From the NCBI RefSeq assembly GCF_003751385.1, contig NZ_RJVA01000011.1, positions 440,412 to 504,411 of the forward strand: a stretch of 64,000 nucleotides of DNA. The letters run 5' to 3'. The position numbers and the translations under genes are program-made. The notes below the pieces were generated by a model. That model ran no database searches. It saw only the letters and a program-made list of their open reading frames with translations, and had not been told where the DNA came from. Below are positions 19,300-27,968 of the stretch, piece after piece. This stretch comes from Desulfosoma caldarium (lineage in GTDB: Bacteria; Desulfobacterota; Syntrophobacteria; Syntrophobacterales; DSM-9756). Position 1 is the stretch's first letter, and every line of letters begins with the position of its first letter.

Positions 19300-19978
19300 G
19301 GACGAATTTCCTTGGCAGAAAATGCCCGGCATCCAGGATTTTCAACAAGGCTGCGCAGTCCTGAGCTACCCAGTCGGGATGGCATGCATGAAGGTCCATA
19401 AGCGAAACGCGGCCGCTGGCCACAGCGGCCGTGCGCACTCCGGCGCGTTTTCCCGTTTCGATGTCCAGAGGATGATCCCCCACCATCAGAGCATGATGCG
19501 GAGATGCGCCTAGAGCGGTCAGGGCGGCGTTCAGGTGCTGCGGATCGGGTTTGACGCGCTGCACATGGTCTCGAGCAAAGAGCTGAAAACGGAACCGGTC
19601 CGCGTCGGGAAAGACAGTGCGGACGGCTCGAGCACAATTTCGAGTCACCACGGCGACGGCGACGCCGCGTCGCTCAAGGTCGTGCAACATGGGGCGCGTG
19701 AACTCAAAGAGCTTTCCACAAGCGGCGGCTTCCATTTCCATGGCTTCGATGCACGCCAGAGCTTGGGCTTGAAAAGCGGGCGCCAAAGCCTTCACGCCGT
19801 CCTGAAACTGTTGGGCGATGGCGTCGATCCATTCCAGAGCGGGCATGGCCGAAGGTTCAGGTCGGTGTCCGAGAAACGGCGCGGCGATTTGAGCGATTCG
19901 CTGTTTCATTTCGATAAAATCGATGTGCAGTTCTGCCAGGGTGCCGTCGAAATCAAAAAGGATGGTTTCAATGACCAT
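19280..19978 (-). CDS. HAD-family hydrolase (phosphoglycolate phosphatase-like)
   Basis: A 232-residue HAD subfamily IA protein: motif I ILFDFDGTLAEL, motif II VVTRNCA, motif III Lys in RVKPDPQHL, and motif IV MVGDHPLDIETGKRAG. The helical cap lies at about residues 20-90. The substrate is not defined. It is upstream of and overlaps the PAC2 gene. Confidence 0.88.
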   Translation of the reverse strand: MVIETILFDFDGTLAELHIDFIEMKQRIAQIAAPFLGHRPEPSAMPALEWIDAIAQQFQDGVKALAPAFQAQALACIEAMEMEAAACGKLFEFTRPMLHDLERRGVAVAVVTRNCARAVRTVFPDADRFRFQLFARDHVQRVKPDPQHLNAALTALGASPHHALMVGDHPLDIETGKRAGVRTAAVASGRVSLMDLHACHPDWVAQDCAALLKILDAGHFLPRKFVHGHHFA

Positions 19979-20218
19979 GAAAGCCTCGGGTAAAGGTGGC
20001 GTTCTTGAAATAGGCGTCCTGAGGACGGCGATGGAACTATATCATCCCCTTTTAAAATCGCAACAGGCCTTGCACATCCTTAACGCCTTGACTAAGGTGA
20101 AGCGTTTAAAAGACAGGAGTCGGCTTAGTGGGCCTTTACGGAGCTTAGACCAATCCTTTAAGGCAACGGAGGGCAGCAGATGGGCGTTGGGGGGCATAGC
20201 GGCGCAGGAGGATCAAGA

Positions 20219-21220
20219 ATGGGTTTTCAGGTGGCCACGTTAAGTTTCGATGCGGTGGTGGATCGACTCTTGCAAAAAAACGAAGCCTATCATGCCAACT
20301 ACTTGGCCATGTACTCGTCCTGGTTTGAAGGGATCTGCACCGATCCCCGCATTATGCTCATTCCCCTGGACGATCATCTAGTGCACCGAGGGGACGGCGT
20401 TTTTGAAGCTTTCAAGTGCGTCAACGGGTTTTTGTATCTTCTGGACCGGCATTTGGACCGACTGGCGCGCTCTTGCGAGATCGCTCAGCTCAGCTGGCCC
20501 GTCAGTCGCCGCGATCTGGTCAAGCGGATCAAGGAAACCGTGCGCGCTGCGCAGAGTCCAGATTGCCTCGTACGGCTGTACATTTCGCGAGGTCCAGGCG
20601 GCTTCAGCACGGATCCGTATGAATGCCCGGCAAGCCAACTCTACATCGTGGTCACGCGAATGCATGAGGTGCCGAAGGAAAAGCTCACGCAAGGTGTCAC
20701 GCTCAAAAGCAGCCATATTCCCATCAAAAAATCCTATTTTGCCAACGTCAAGAGCTGCAATTATTTGCCGAACGTGCTCATGACCAAAGAGGCTCGAGAC
20801 GCCGGCGTCGACTTTACCGTATCTATTGACGAAAACGGCTTTCTGGGGGAAGGGGCCACGGAAAACGTGGGCATCATCACGAAGGATCGCCGATTTCTGG
20901 TGCCGCGATTTGACCGCATTCTTCAAGGCACGACGGTCACCCGCATGATGGAACTGGCTCGGGACCTGGTGCTTTCCGGAGACCTGGCGGAAGTGGCGGA
21001 AGTGGACATCCGGCCGAAAGATGCCTATGAAGCGGCCGAAATGCTCATTTTTGGCACCACCTATTCCGTGCTTTCGGTGGTGGCCTATGACGGACGGGTC
21101 GTTGGGGACGGTGTGCCCGGACCATGGTATCACCGCTTTCGCGCCATGCTGTTGCAGGATGCCGAGTCCGGGCAAGGTGTTCGAACCCCAGTATGGTCCG
21201 ATGAGGACGACGCGGCGTGA
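20219..21220 (+). CDS. Class IV PLP aminotransferase (IlvE/PabC-type)
   Basis: A 333-residue protein with class IV motifs: HRGDGVFEAFK at about 60, SRGPGG, the PLP lysine in ANVKSCNYLPNVL, and GEGATENVGI near residue 220. This fits a branched-chain amino-acid aminotransferase, D-amino-acid transaminase or aminodeoxychorismate lyase; these cannot be separated by eye. AGGAGGATCAAGA before ATG 20219 fixes the start over the GTG/ATG further upstream. gmhA follows 34 nt later. Confidence 0.85.
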   Translation: MGFQVATLSFDAVVDRLLQKNEAYHANYLAMYSSWFEGICTDPRIMLIPLDDHLVHRGDGVFEAFKCVNGFLYLLDRHLDRLARSCEIAQLSWPVSRRDLVKRIKETVRAAQSPDCLVRLYISRGPGGFSTDPYECPASQLYIVVTRMHEVPKEKLTQGVTLKSSHIPIKKSYFANVKSCNYLPNVLMTKEARDAGVDFTVSIDENGFLGEGATENVGIITKDRRFLVPRFDRILQGTTVTRMMELARDLVLSGDLAEVAEVDIRPKDAYEAAEMLIFGTTYSVLSVVAYDGRVVGDGVPGPWYHRFRAMLLQDAESGQGVRTPVWSDEDDAA

Positions 21221-21254
21221 TGGCCGATGAGTCCATGCGCAGGGAGTGGCCTTC

Positions 21255-21887
21255 GTGAACGGGAACGAGGAAACCTGGGTTCACAGAGTGCAAGGGATCC
21301 TTGACGCCACGGCGCGGGCTCTGGCCGCCGTTAAGGAGCAGGATGCGGAAACCGTGGTGCGCATGGCGCACGTGGTGGCCGGCGCCTTTCGATCCCGAAG
21401 GCGTCTCTATCTTTTCGGGAACGGGGGCAGCGCCGCCGATTCTCAGCATCTGGCGGCGGAATTTATCAACCGGTTTCAAAGGGAAAGAGACCCTTTGCCG
21501 GCGATGGCGCTCACCACAGACACCTCTGTGCTCACCAGCATCGCCAATGACTATGATTTTCGGGACGTGTTTCTGCGTCAGTTGCGAGGCTTAGGTGAGG
21601 CGGGGGATGTGGCCTTGGGGCTGAGCACCAGTGGGCGGTCGGAAAACGTTCTGCGCGCCTTGCGATGGGCTCGGGAACACGGTTTGCACACCCTTGGCCT
21701 TGCGGGTGCGCAGAAAACGGACATGGACGTCTATTGCGACCTGATTCTTCATGTGCCCGATGCTGTCACAGCCCGTGTTCAGGAAGTGCACATCACCGTC
21801 GGCCATGCCCTGTGTGACCTGGTGGAAGAGATGCTTTACGGGGCCGGGGCCTCGAAAAACCCTATGAGTCCGGTGCGGTGTGGGTGA
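21255..21887 (+). CDS. gmhA: Phosphoheptose isomerase GmhA (SIS domain)
   Basis: A 210-residue SIS protein with LFGNGGSAADSQHLAAEF, FQRERDPLPA, LTTDTSVLTSIANDY and STSGRSENVL, all diagnostic for D-sedoheptulose-7-phosphate isomerase, the first step to heptose for lipopolysaccharide core. GTG 21255 (AGGGAG about 8 nt upstream) is preferred to GTG 21246, which would sit on the ribosome-binding site. The end overlaps the start region of the next gene. Confidence 0.93.
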   Translation: MNGNEETWVHRVQGILDATARALAAVKEQDAETVVRMAHVVAGAFRSRRRLYLFGNGGSAADSQHLAAEFINRFQRERDPLPAMALTTDTSVLTSIANDYDFRDVFLRQLRGLGEAGDVALGLSTSGRSENVLRALRWAREHGLHTLGLAGAQKTDMDVYCDLILHVPDAVTARVQEVHITVGHALCDLVEEMLYGAGASKNPMSPVRCG

Positions 21888-21895
21888 GCGGCGTC

Positions 21896-22867
21896 ATGGA
21901 ACCCTTGTGTTTGAAAAAGATCCGTCCTGTAAGCCTTAGGGATCGTCCGGGCAAGGTAAACGTGGAGGATATGGGAAAACCTTGGCGACCCGGAGGGTCT
22001 TTTTGCGAATTTCTTCAATCCCTGCCCAAGCCTCTTGCCGGATGGGACTTTCGGGAGGCAGTGGAGAGAACAGCGGGAGCCGCCGCGGCCGGCCGCACGG
22101 TGCTTTTGGGTATGGGCGCCCACCCCATCAAAGTGGGGTTGAGCCCGATGGTGATCGATTGGCTTCGCGCTGGGATCCTCAAAGGGGTGGCCTTGAACGG
22201 CGCGGGCGTCATTCACGATGTGGAAATGGCCCTGGTGGGTAGAACGTCTGAAGATGTGGGGCCGGAACTGCATGCCGGTCGTTTCGGCATGGCCAGGGAA
22301 ACCGCCGATTTCATTCACGAGGCGGTGCGCCGTGGCGCAGGTCGAGAATCCGTGGGATTGGGGCGCGCTGTGGGAGAAGCCCTGATAGAAGCTGAAGTGC
22401 CGTACGTGGAGCATAGTATTTTGGCCACGGCGGCCGAGCTCCAGATTCCCGTCACGGTCCACGTGGCCATCGGCACGGACATCATTCACATGCATCCGTC
22501 CATGGATGGAGCGGCTACGGGGGCCTTGAGCCACACGGATTTTCGCATTTTTTGCGCCTTGGTTACGCGTTTAGCCGGCGGCGTCTACATCAACCTGGGA
22601 TCGGCCGTGATCTTGCCCGAAGTTTTCCTCAAAGCCGTAGCGGTCGCTTTCAACCTGGGGCATGACCTTCGCGGCCTCACCACCGTTGCCATGGATTTCC
22701 TTCGGCCATATCGGCCTGAAGTGAACGTGGTGGAAAGGCCCACGGCGGGCATAGGGCGCGGCTTTTCGTTTGTGGGACATCATGAAATCCTGTTTCCTCT
22801 TTTCTGTGCCGCCGTCAGGGAAAGAATGCATGAAGGAGGAATGCATGCCGACACGCATTCGCATTGA
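21896..22867 (+). CDS. Conserved protein of unknown function, deoxyhypusine-synthase-like Rossmann pattern
   Basis: A 323-residue protein. Conspicuous blocks: VLLGMGAHPIKVGLSP (about 85-100), GVALNGAGVIHDVEMAL, VAIGTDIIHMHP, GGVYINLGSAVILPEVFLKA and GFSFVGHHEIL. The blocks resemble the NAD-binding fold shared by deoxyhypusine synthase and related C-terminal domains, but the DHS catalytic lysine region is not recognised, so this is only a fold-level suggestion. It follows gmhA directly (ATG 21896; a GTG at 21878 inside gmhA is also in frame) and overlaps the cyclophilin-like gene by 23 nt, so it belongs to a coupled operon. Confidence 0.6.
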   Translation: MEPLCLKKIRPVSLRDRPGKVNVEDMGKPWRPGGSFCEFLQSLPKPLAGWDFREAVERTAGAAAAGRTVLLGMGAHPIKVGLSPMVIDWLRAGILKGVALNGAGVIHDVEMALVGRTSEDVGPELHAGRFGMARETADFIHEAVRRGAGRESVGLGRAVGEALIEAEVPYVEHSILATAAELQIPVTVHVAIGTDIIHMHPSMDGAATGALSHTDFRIFCALVTRLAGGVYINLGSAVILPEVFLKAVAVAFNLGHDLRGLTTVAMDFLRPYRPEVNVVERPTAGIGRGFSFVGHHEILFPLFCAAVRERMHEGGMHADTHSH

Positions 22868-23222
22868 GACGCCGACTCTGGTCATGGACGCCACTTTGAA
22901 CGACAGCCCCACGGCCCAGGCCATCGCCCGCGCGTTGCCTTTGGAGGCGGAAGCCAACCTGTGGGGAGATGAAATCTATTTTTCCATTCCTGTGAGCATG
23001 CCTCTGGATGAATGGGCCAAGGATCTGGTCCATGCGGGCGATGTGGGCTATTGGCCCACGGGGAAAGCCTTTTGCATTTTTTTCGGTCCGACACCCATCA
23101 GCGCCCCGGGGGAAATCCGCCCGGCCAGTGCCGTCAACATCGTGGGGAAGGTGTGTGGCGACCCGGCGCATTTCAAGGCGGTCAAGGACGGAGACCTTGT
23201 TCGCGTCGTGACGGCGACTTAA
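22845..23222 (+). CDS. Cyclophilin-like fold protein (DUF369 type)
   Basis: A 125-residue protein: PTAQAIARALPLEAEANLW, GDEIYFSIPV, GDVGYWPTGKAFCIFFGPTP and NIVGKVCGDP match the small cyclophilin-like family known from Thermotoga structures. Function is unknown; prolyl isomerase activity is not implied. The start at 22845 is fixed by AAGGAGGAATGC. It overlaps the end of the previous gene by 23 nt. Confidence 0.82.
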   Translation: MPTRIRIETPTLVMDATLNDSPTAQAIARALPLEAEANLWGDEIYFSIPVSMPLDEWAKDLVHAGDVGYWPTGKAFCIFFGPTPISAPGEIRPASAVNIVGKVCGDPAHFKAVKDGDLVRVVTAT

Positions 23223-23273
23223 GATGCTCAGTGCACCGTGGGTGCGTGGAATCCAGGAAACGAGGTGATCATC

Positions 23274-23510
23274 ATGCCAATCTACGAGTATCGATGTGAA
23301 AGTTGTGGAGAGCGCTACGAGTGCTTGGTGTTTCGAAGCAATGAGGAGGTCTGTTGCCCCAAATGTGGATCTTCCCAGGCGCACAAGGAAATGAGCGTTT
23401 TTGGGTTCAAGAGCGGCGGGGAGAAAGGCGCGGCCAGCAGTCGCATGGGTTCCACCGGAGCGTCGTCCTGTTCCGGATGTTCCGCACGCAGCTGCGCCAC
23501 GTGCCATTGA
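23274..23510 (+). CDS. FmdB-type zinc-ribbon protein
   Basis: A 78-residue protein starting MPIYEYRCESCGERYE with a second CPKCG knuckle (residues about 28-32), the classic FmdB-like regulatory zinc ribbon. The C-terminus is Ser/Cys-rich (CSGCSARSCATCH), a common tail in these proteins. A GAGGTGATCATC sequence precedes the ATG. Role unknown. Confidence 0.88.
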   Translation: MPIYEYRCESCGERYECLVFRSNEEVCCPKCGSSQAHKEMSVFGFKSGGEKGAASSRMGSTGASSCSGCSARSCATCH

Positions 23511-23782
23511 TCGCGAGGACCCGTCAGAGCGAAAGGGGATCGACGATCACAGTCGGCCGTGCTTCGTCTCGCACGGATGAATGAACCCCTCATGGGGGCG
23601 GGTTGGTGTTAAGGATCGCCGCAAGGCGAGATTTGCTACGTGCAATGGCAGACTCAGGGCACGGCCCGTGCCTTTCATTGCGGCATCGCGCGCCGCCCTC
23701 CCCAGAGGGCTATTGGGGCTCGGCCCTGTGTTCCCGTGACGTAAAGCATAGCTCCATTGCATGAACATAGAGGGAGGAATTC

Positions 23783-24739
23783 TTGAAGCCGCACGTGGTC
23801 ATCGGGACGCGCGGAAGCCTTCTTGCCCTGCGCCAAGCGAACATGATCAAGGAAGCGCTGGAAGCGCAATGGCCCGGCTTGCGTGTCACGCTGGAAATCA
23901 TCAAGACCACGGGGGACAAAATTCTGGACGTGCCCTTGGCCAAAGTGGGCGGCAAGGGGCTTTTCGTCAAGGAAATCGAAGAGGCTCTCATGGACGGTCG
24001 CGTGGACCTGGCCGTGCACAGCATGAAGGACGTGCCTGCAGTTCTGCCCGATCCTTTGACCCTGGCTGTGGTGCCCCCTCGAGAAGACCCTCGTGACGTC
24101 CTCGTGGCCCATCGAGCATCGGGACTGAAAGATTTACCCTCGGGCGCCCTCATCGGCACCAGCAGCCTGCGCCGAGCCGCGCAGATACGGCATCTTCGAC
24201 CCGATCTGCGGGTGGAAAATCTTCGAGGCAACCTGGACACGCGGCTTCGCAAGGTGCGTGAAGGCCTTTACGATGCGGTCATTCTGGCGGCGGCGGGGCT
24301 TCGGCGCATGGACTGGCAGGATGCGGTGACGGCCGTGATGGATGCCCAAGAATTCGTTCCCGCCATTGGGCAAGGGGCTTTGGGGATTGAAGTTCGAAAG
24401 CAAGACCTAGCGGTTCGAGAACTGGTGGCCCCATTGCATCACGAACCCACATGGCGTGCCGTGACGGCGGAACGCGCCTTTCTCCACGAGTTGGGGGGAG
24501 GATGCCAGGTGCCCATTGCCGGGCATGCGGAGGTTTCCGACGGCACCGTGACGCTCACGGGCTTGGTGGCGTCCCTGGATGGTAAAATCGTCTATCGCCT
24601 CACACAAAGCGCCTCGTTTGGCCAAGAAGAGCTTTTGGGTCGAGGTCTGGCGCGGCAGCTTCTTGAAGCCGGAGCGCGAAGCATTTTAGAGTCCCTGATG
24701 GCTCAAGAATTCCTCGAGCCACAGAGGCCTGATTGTTGA
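23783..24739 (+). CDS. hemC: Hydroxymethylbilane synthase (porphobilinogen deaminase)
   Basis: A 318-residue protein with IGTRGSLLALRQAN, HSMKDVPAVLPD, IGTSSLRRAAQI, ENLRGNLDTRLRK and the dipyrromethane-cofactor cysteine in LGGGCQVPIAG. It polymerises four porphobilinogens for tetrapyrrole synthesis. The start is TTG at 23783, supported by AGGGAGGAA; no ATG or GTG in frame lies nearby. The bifunctional cobA-hemD gene follows after 30 nt. Confidence 0.95.
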   Translation: MKPHVVIGTRGSLLALRQANMIKEALEAQWPGLRVTLEIIKTTGDKILDVPLAKVGGKGLFVKEIEEALMDGRVDLAVHSMKDVPAVLPDPLTLAVVPPREDPRDVLVAHRASGLKDLPSGALIGTSSLRRAAQIRHLRPDLRVENLRGNLDTRLRKVREGLYDAVILAAAGLRRMDWQDAVTAVMDAQEFVPAIGQGALGIEVRKQDLAVRELVAPLHHEPTWRAVTAERAFLHELGGGCQVPIAGHAEVSDGTVTLTGLVASLDGKIVYRLTQSASFGQEELLGRGLARQLLEAGARSILESLMAQEFLEPQRPDC

Positions 24740-24769
24740 GATCTTGCGTCGATCGAGAGTGAGGATCCT

Positions 24770-26305
24770 GTGAAGAGCGGTAAAGCCTATCTCGTGGGGG
24801 CAGGCCCCGGGGACCCGGGCCTCCTTACCCTCAAAGGCCGGGACGTTTTGGCTTTGGCCGATGTGGTCATCTACGACTATTTGGCGAACGAAGAATTGCT
24901 TAAGTATGCTCCGGCCCATGCGGAACGGATCTATGTGGGCAAGAAGGGCGGGGATCATACCCTAAGTCAGGAAGCCATCAACCGACTTCTGGTGGAAAAG
25001 GCTCGAGACCGCGTCGTGGTGCGCCTTAAAGGGGGCGATCCTTTCGTTTTCGGCCGAGGAGGCGAAGAAGCCCAGGAACTGGCCGCGGCCGGGATTGACT
25101 TTGAGATCGTTCCCGGCGTCACGGCGGCGGTGGCCGTTCCCGCCTACGCCGGAATTCCCTTGTCCCACCGGGACTACGCCTCCAGCATGGCTTTCATCAC
25201 AGGGCACGAAAGGGCCGACGGAGCCAGCCCGGAAAACAAGGAAACCCTCGACTGGGAAAAGCTGGCCTGCGGTGTGGGCACGCTGGTCTTTTTCATGGGA
25301 GTCAAGAACCTTTCCGAGATTGCGCAGCGCCTCATGGCCCACGGCCGTTCTTCACAGACCCCTGTGGCCGTCATTCGCTGGGGCACCACGCCGCAGCAGC
25401 AGACCGTCGTGGGCACACTGGGCGATATCGTCGAAAAGGTGCAGGCCGCAGGCCTGAAACCTCCGGCCATCATTGTGGTCGGCGAAGTGGTGCGTCTGCG
25501 CAAGGAACTCAATTGGTATGAAACAAAACCCCTTTTCGGCAAAACCGTGCTGGTGACTCGAGCCCGAGAACAGGCCAGCGACTTTCGAAAGGCGCTGGAA
25601 GCCCTGGGGGCGCGCTGCGTGGAATTTCCCACCATTGCCATTGTGCCTCCGAAGTCTTGGGATCCTTTGGACGCGGCCCTTGCGTCCCTGGATCAGTACG
25701 ACTGGGTGGTTTTTACCAGTGTCAACGGCGTGAAGTTTTTCATGGAAAGACTTTGGGCCTCAGGCCGGGACGTGCGGGCTCTGGCCGGAAGGCGCCTTGC
25801 GGCTATCGGGCCCAAGACGGCCGAATCCCTGGAGCAGCGGGGCCTTCGGCTGGATGTGGTGCCAAAAGAGTACCGAGCGGAATCCCTGCTGGAAGCCTTG
25901 GGTGAGACCGCCGTGCGCGGCCAGCGCTTTTTGCTGCCTCGAGCCGCTCAAGCCCGCGACGTTTTACCGCAAACCTTACGCCGATGGGGGGCTCAGGTGG
26001 AGGTGGTTCCGGCCTATGAAACGGTTCCGGCCGCCGATGGGGTAAATGAGCTGAAGGCCATGCTGGCACGCGGCGACATTCACGTGGTGACCTTTACGGC
26101 TTCGTCCACCGTGACCTTTTTCGTGCAGGCCGTTGGAGCACCCCATGCGGCCGAGCTTCTGAAAAAGACCGCCGTCGCCTGCATCGGGCCCATCACGGCA
26201 GATACCGCGCGCTCCTTTGGCATCGAACCCACCGTGGTGGCGCAAGAATACACCATTCCCGGCCTCGTGCACGCCATGGTTTCCCACGTTTTGCAAGCTG
26301 TTTGA
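24770..26305 (+). CDS. Uroporphyrinogen-III C-methyltransferase / uroporphyrinogen-III synthase fusion
   Basis: A 511-residue bifunctional enzyme. Residues 1-240 are SUMT (CobA): VGAGPGDPGLLTLKG, LKGGDPFVFGRGGEE, VPGVTAAVAVPAYAGIP and VGEVVRLR. Residues 260-511 are HemD: VLVTRAREQASDFR, VVFTSVNGVKFF, IGPKTAESLE and FTASSTVTFF. The pair closes hydroxymethylbilane to uroporphyrinogen III and methylates it to precorrin-2, feeding siroheme and cobalamin. Fusions of this order are common in anaerobes. The start is GTG 24770. Confidence 0.95.
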   Translation: MKSGKAYLVGAGPGDPGLLTLKGRDVLALADVVIYDYLANEELLKYAPAHAERIYVGKKGGDHTLSQEAINRLLVEKARDRVVVRLKGGDPFVFGRGGEEAQELAAAGIDFEIVPGVTAAVAVPAYAGIPLSHRDYASSMAFITGHERADGASPENKETLDWEKLACGVGTLVFFMGVKNLSEIAQRLMAHGRSSQTPVAVIRWGTTPQQQTVVGTLGDIVEKVQAAGLKPPAIIVVGEVVRLRKELNWYETKPLFGKTVLVTRAREQASDFRKALEALGARCVEFPTIAIVPPKSWDPLDAALASLDQYDWVVFTSVNGVKFFMERLWASGRDVRALAGRRLAAIGPKTAESLEQRGLRLDVVPKEYRAESLLEALGETAVRGQRFLLPRAAQARDVLPQTLRRWGAQVEVVPAYETVPAADGVNELKAMLARGDIHVVTFTASSTVTFFVQAVGAPHAAELLKKTAVACIGPITADTARSFGIEPTVVAQEYTIPGLVHAMVSHVLQAV

Positions 26306-26358
26306 AAGCGCCCTGTGGAAGCGGGGCGCGCTGCAAAAGCGCATCGGATTGTCAAGAC

Positions 26359-26420
26359 CCCTAGGAATCAAGACCAAAATGTGCGTTATGGTGACCGCGC
26401 TGCTTTTGGGTTGTGTGTCC
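26359..26420. repeat. Diverged direct copy of the IS end found at 26747
   Basis: The sequence starting CCCTAGGAATCAAGACC here and the one starting CCCTAGGAATCAACACC at 26747-26805 align over about 60 bp at roughly 80% identity by eye. The second copy includes the 3' end of the degenerate transposase, so this copy is probably the end of a second, otherwise deleted, related element. Confidence 0.7.
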
Positions 26421-26596
26421 CTACGTGGTGCTTCGGTAACGTAGGGGTGCGGGGTGGGGGCACCAGGGCAAGGGACATTTTCACCCTGTGCCCATAGCGA
26501 CGGGTTGTGATGGTTTTAAAGCGCCGCACCCCATCCGACAGCGACATCCGCACCCCATCGGGCAACAACATTTGAGCCCCACCTCCGTCAACGACA

Positions 26597-26700
26597 ACGT
26601 AGGGGCAGCCCTTGTGGCTGCCCCATATTGGGTCAGGCACGGGGGTCATCGGGGCAGGCACAGGGGGCTGCAGGGCAGGCACGGGGGGCTGCCCCTACGT
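26597..26700. repeat. Palindromic intergenic repeat, arms ACGTAGGGGCAGCCC and complement
   Basis: A 15-bp arm at 26597-26611 is perfectly complementary to 26686-26700, enclosing GC-rich GGGGCAGGCACGGGGG-type units. A smaller related palindrome (CCCTACGT...ACGTAGGG) lies at about 26419-26445. Together they fill the gap between cobA-hemD and the transposase remnant. The structure looks like a non-autonomous mobile or REP-like unit; no gene is present. Confidence 0.75.
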
Positions 26701-26746
26701 GGTGCCCCGGGTATCAATGGAGGTGAGCAAAAGGCAGTGTCATGAT

Positions 26747-27551
26747 CCCTAGGAATCAACACCAAAATTTTCGTTTTGTGTACGCGGTGCTCTCGGTGTT
26801 GTCCACTTGGACCCAGCCCTCGATGATCTCCTTGGCCTCATGAAAAGACGAAAACAGGTTGAGCCGGATACACTTAAGCGTTCTCATGAACCGCTCGATC
26901 ATTCCATGGGTGATGTCTTCAGGGCGCAGACCCCAAGCACGCACCAGCTCGAGATAACGTTTCGACGTGAAGACGAGCCCGTTGTCATTTTCAGGGCATG
27001 TACGCGATAGGCAGCTTTACTCTGTTAAGCCGGCAAATGAGCGTATCTTCCAAGCCCCCTTTCGCCACCTTGGCGTTTTGTCGACGGCTGATGCGATAAC
27101 CCACAACCTCCCGGTTCCAACAATCGATCACCGCAACCCCATGACACCACCCGGAATCCGAGCAGAAAAAGTGGGTCATAGCCGTTGCCCAGTGCTTATG
27201 GGGACTCTCAGCCACCGAGGGTTTCTTTTGAATTTGAACAGGAGGCCGCATGCCTCAATGACGTTGAATCACGGTCCAACCATGGCGCCATATGATTCAC
27301 TGGGCCTTTTTCTTGTTGACAATCAAACCCATAAGCCGACACCGCTTGACGGTGGTCCTTCCATAGCCATAACGGGGATAACGCCGGATAAGCTGCTCGA
27401 TGGCCTGTTCCACCTTCCGATCAACCCCCGCCGGCTTGCGCCTTCGAGGCTCGTCGTTCACCGTCGACCCACAAACCCCCACCCACTCAGCGACCTTGCG
27501 CAAACTCACCTTATGGCCCTGGGCCTCTAGCTTCGTTTTCCATCGTAAAAT
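26747..27551 (-). pseudogene. Decayed IS3-family transposase (OrfB-like integrase)
   Basis: Three minus-strand fragments in different frames read as one integrase in order. Near 27297-27509 is the helix-turn-helix part (YPRYGYGRTTVKRCRLMGLIVNKK, split here as a family motif). At 26991-27251 is the rve core (HKHWATAMTHFFCSD, VIDCWNREVVGYRIS). At 26756-26944 is the C-terminal part (HGMIERFMRTLKCIR, IIEGWVQVDN). Frameshifts or stops separate them, so the element is inactive. Clear terminal inverted repeats and target-site duplications were not found. Confidence 0.82.
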
Positions 27552-27867
27552 GAACTCTCTTCCTCGCTGACAATAACCTCACCGTAAAACTTCATTTACT
27601 TCGTTGTAGGTATTCCTCAGGGTGCCGTCGCCTACCTGCGCGGATTTCAAGACTTTTAGCGTCGGAAATCCTCAACTGCGCCAGGCGCCGGAATCTTTAT
27701 GAAAAAACACCCCACCGTCTGGATCGGGCGCGGAAATTCTCTGTTGGAGAGAAATGACAAGCGGTGCCTTCAGAGCCAAGCAAGGGGGCATGTCTAACCG
27801 GTTGTCTGTGCCCGACAGGGATTTGTTCCCGCTTTGAGGGATACTGGGGACGGAAGGCAGAATGTAA
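27552..27867. other. Gap between the IS remnant and the bioB control region
   Basis: About 316 bp with no supported gene. It probably contains the 5' flank of the IS element and then AT-richer sequence leading into the bioB control region. Confidence 0.5.
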
Positions 27868-27896
27868 GTTAACCATAAATTTTCACCACGGTTGAC
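27868..27896 (+). promoter_or_regulatory. Probable BirA (biotin repressor) operator
   Basis: GTTAACC, a 15-nt spacer, and GGTTGAC form an inverted repeat 72 nt upstream of bioB. This matches the established BirA operator architecture (half sites like GTTAACC/GGTTAAC separated by 14-16 nt) that controls biotin genes in many bacteria. No birA gene is in the window. Confidence 0.75.
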
Positions 27897-27968
27897 GTAA
27901 GAAACCAACAGGTGCTAAGAGCTCCGCGTGACCAATGGGTTTTCGCGGAGAAAAAAGGAGCCTGCTCA

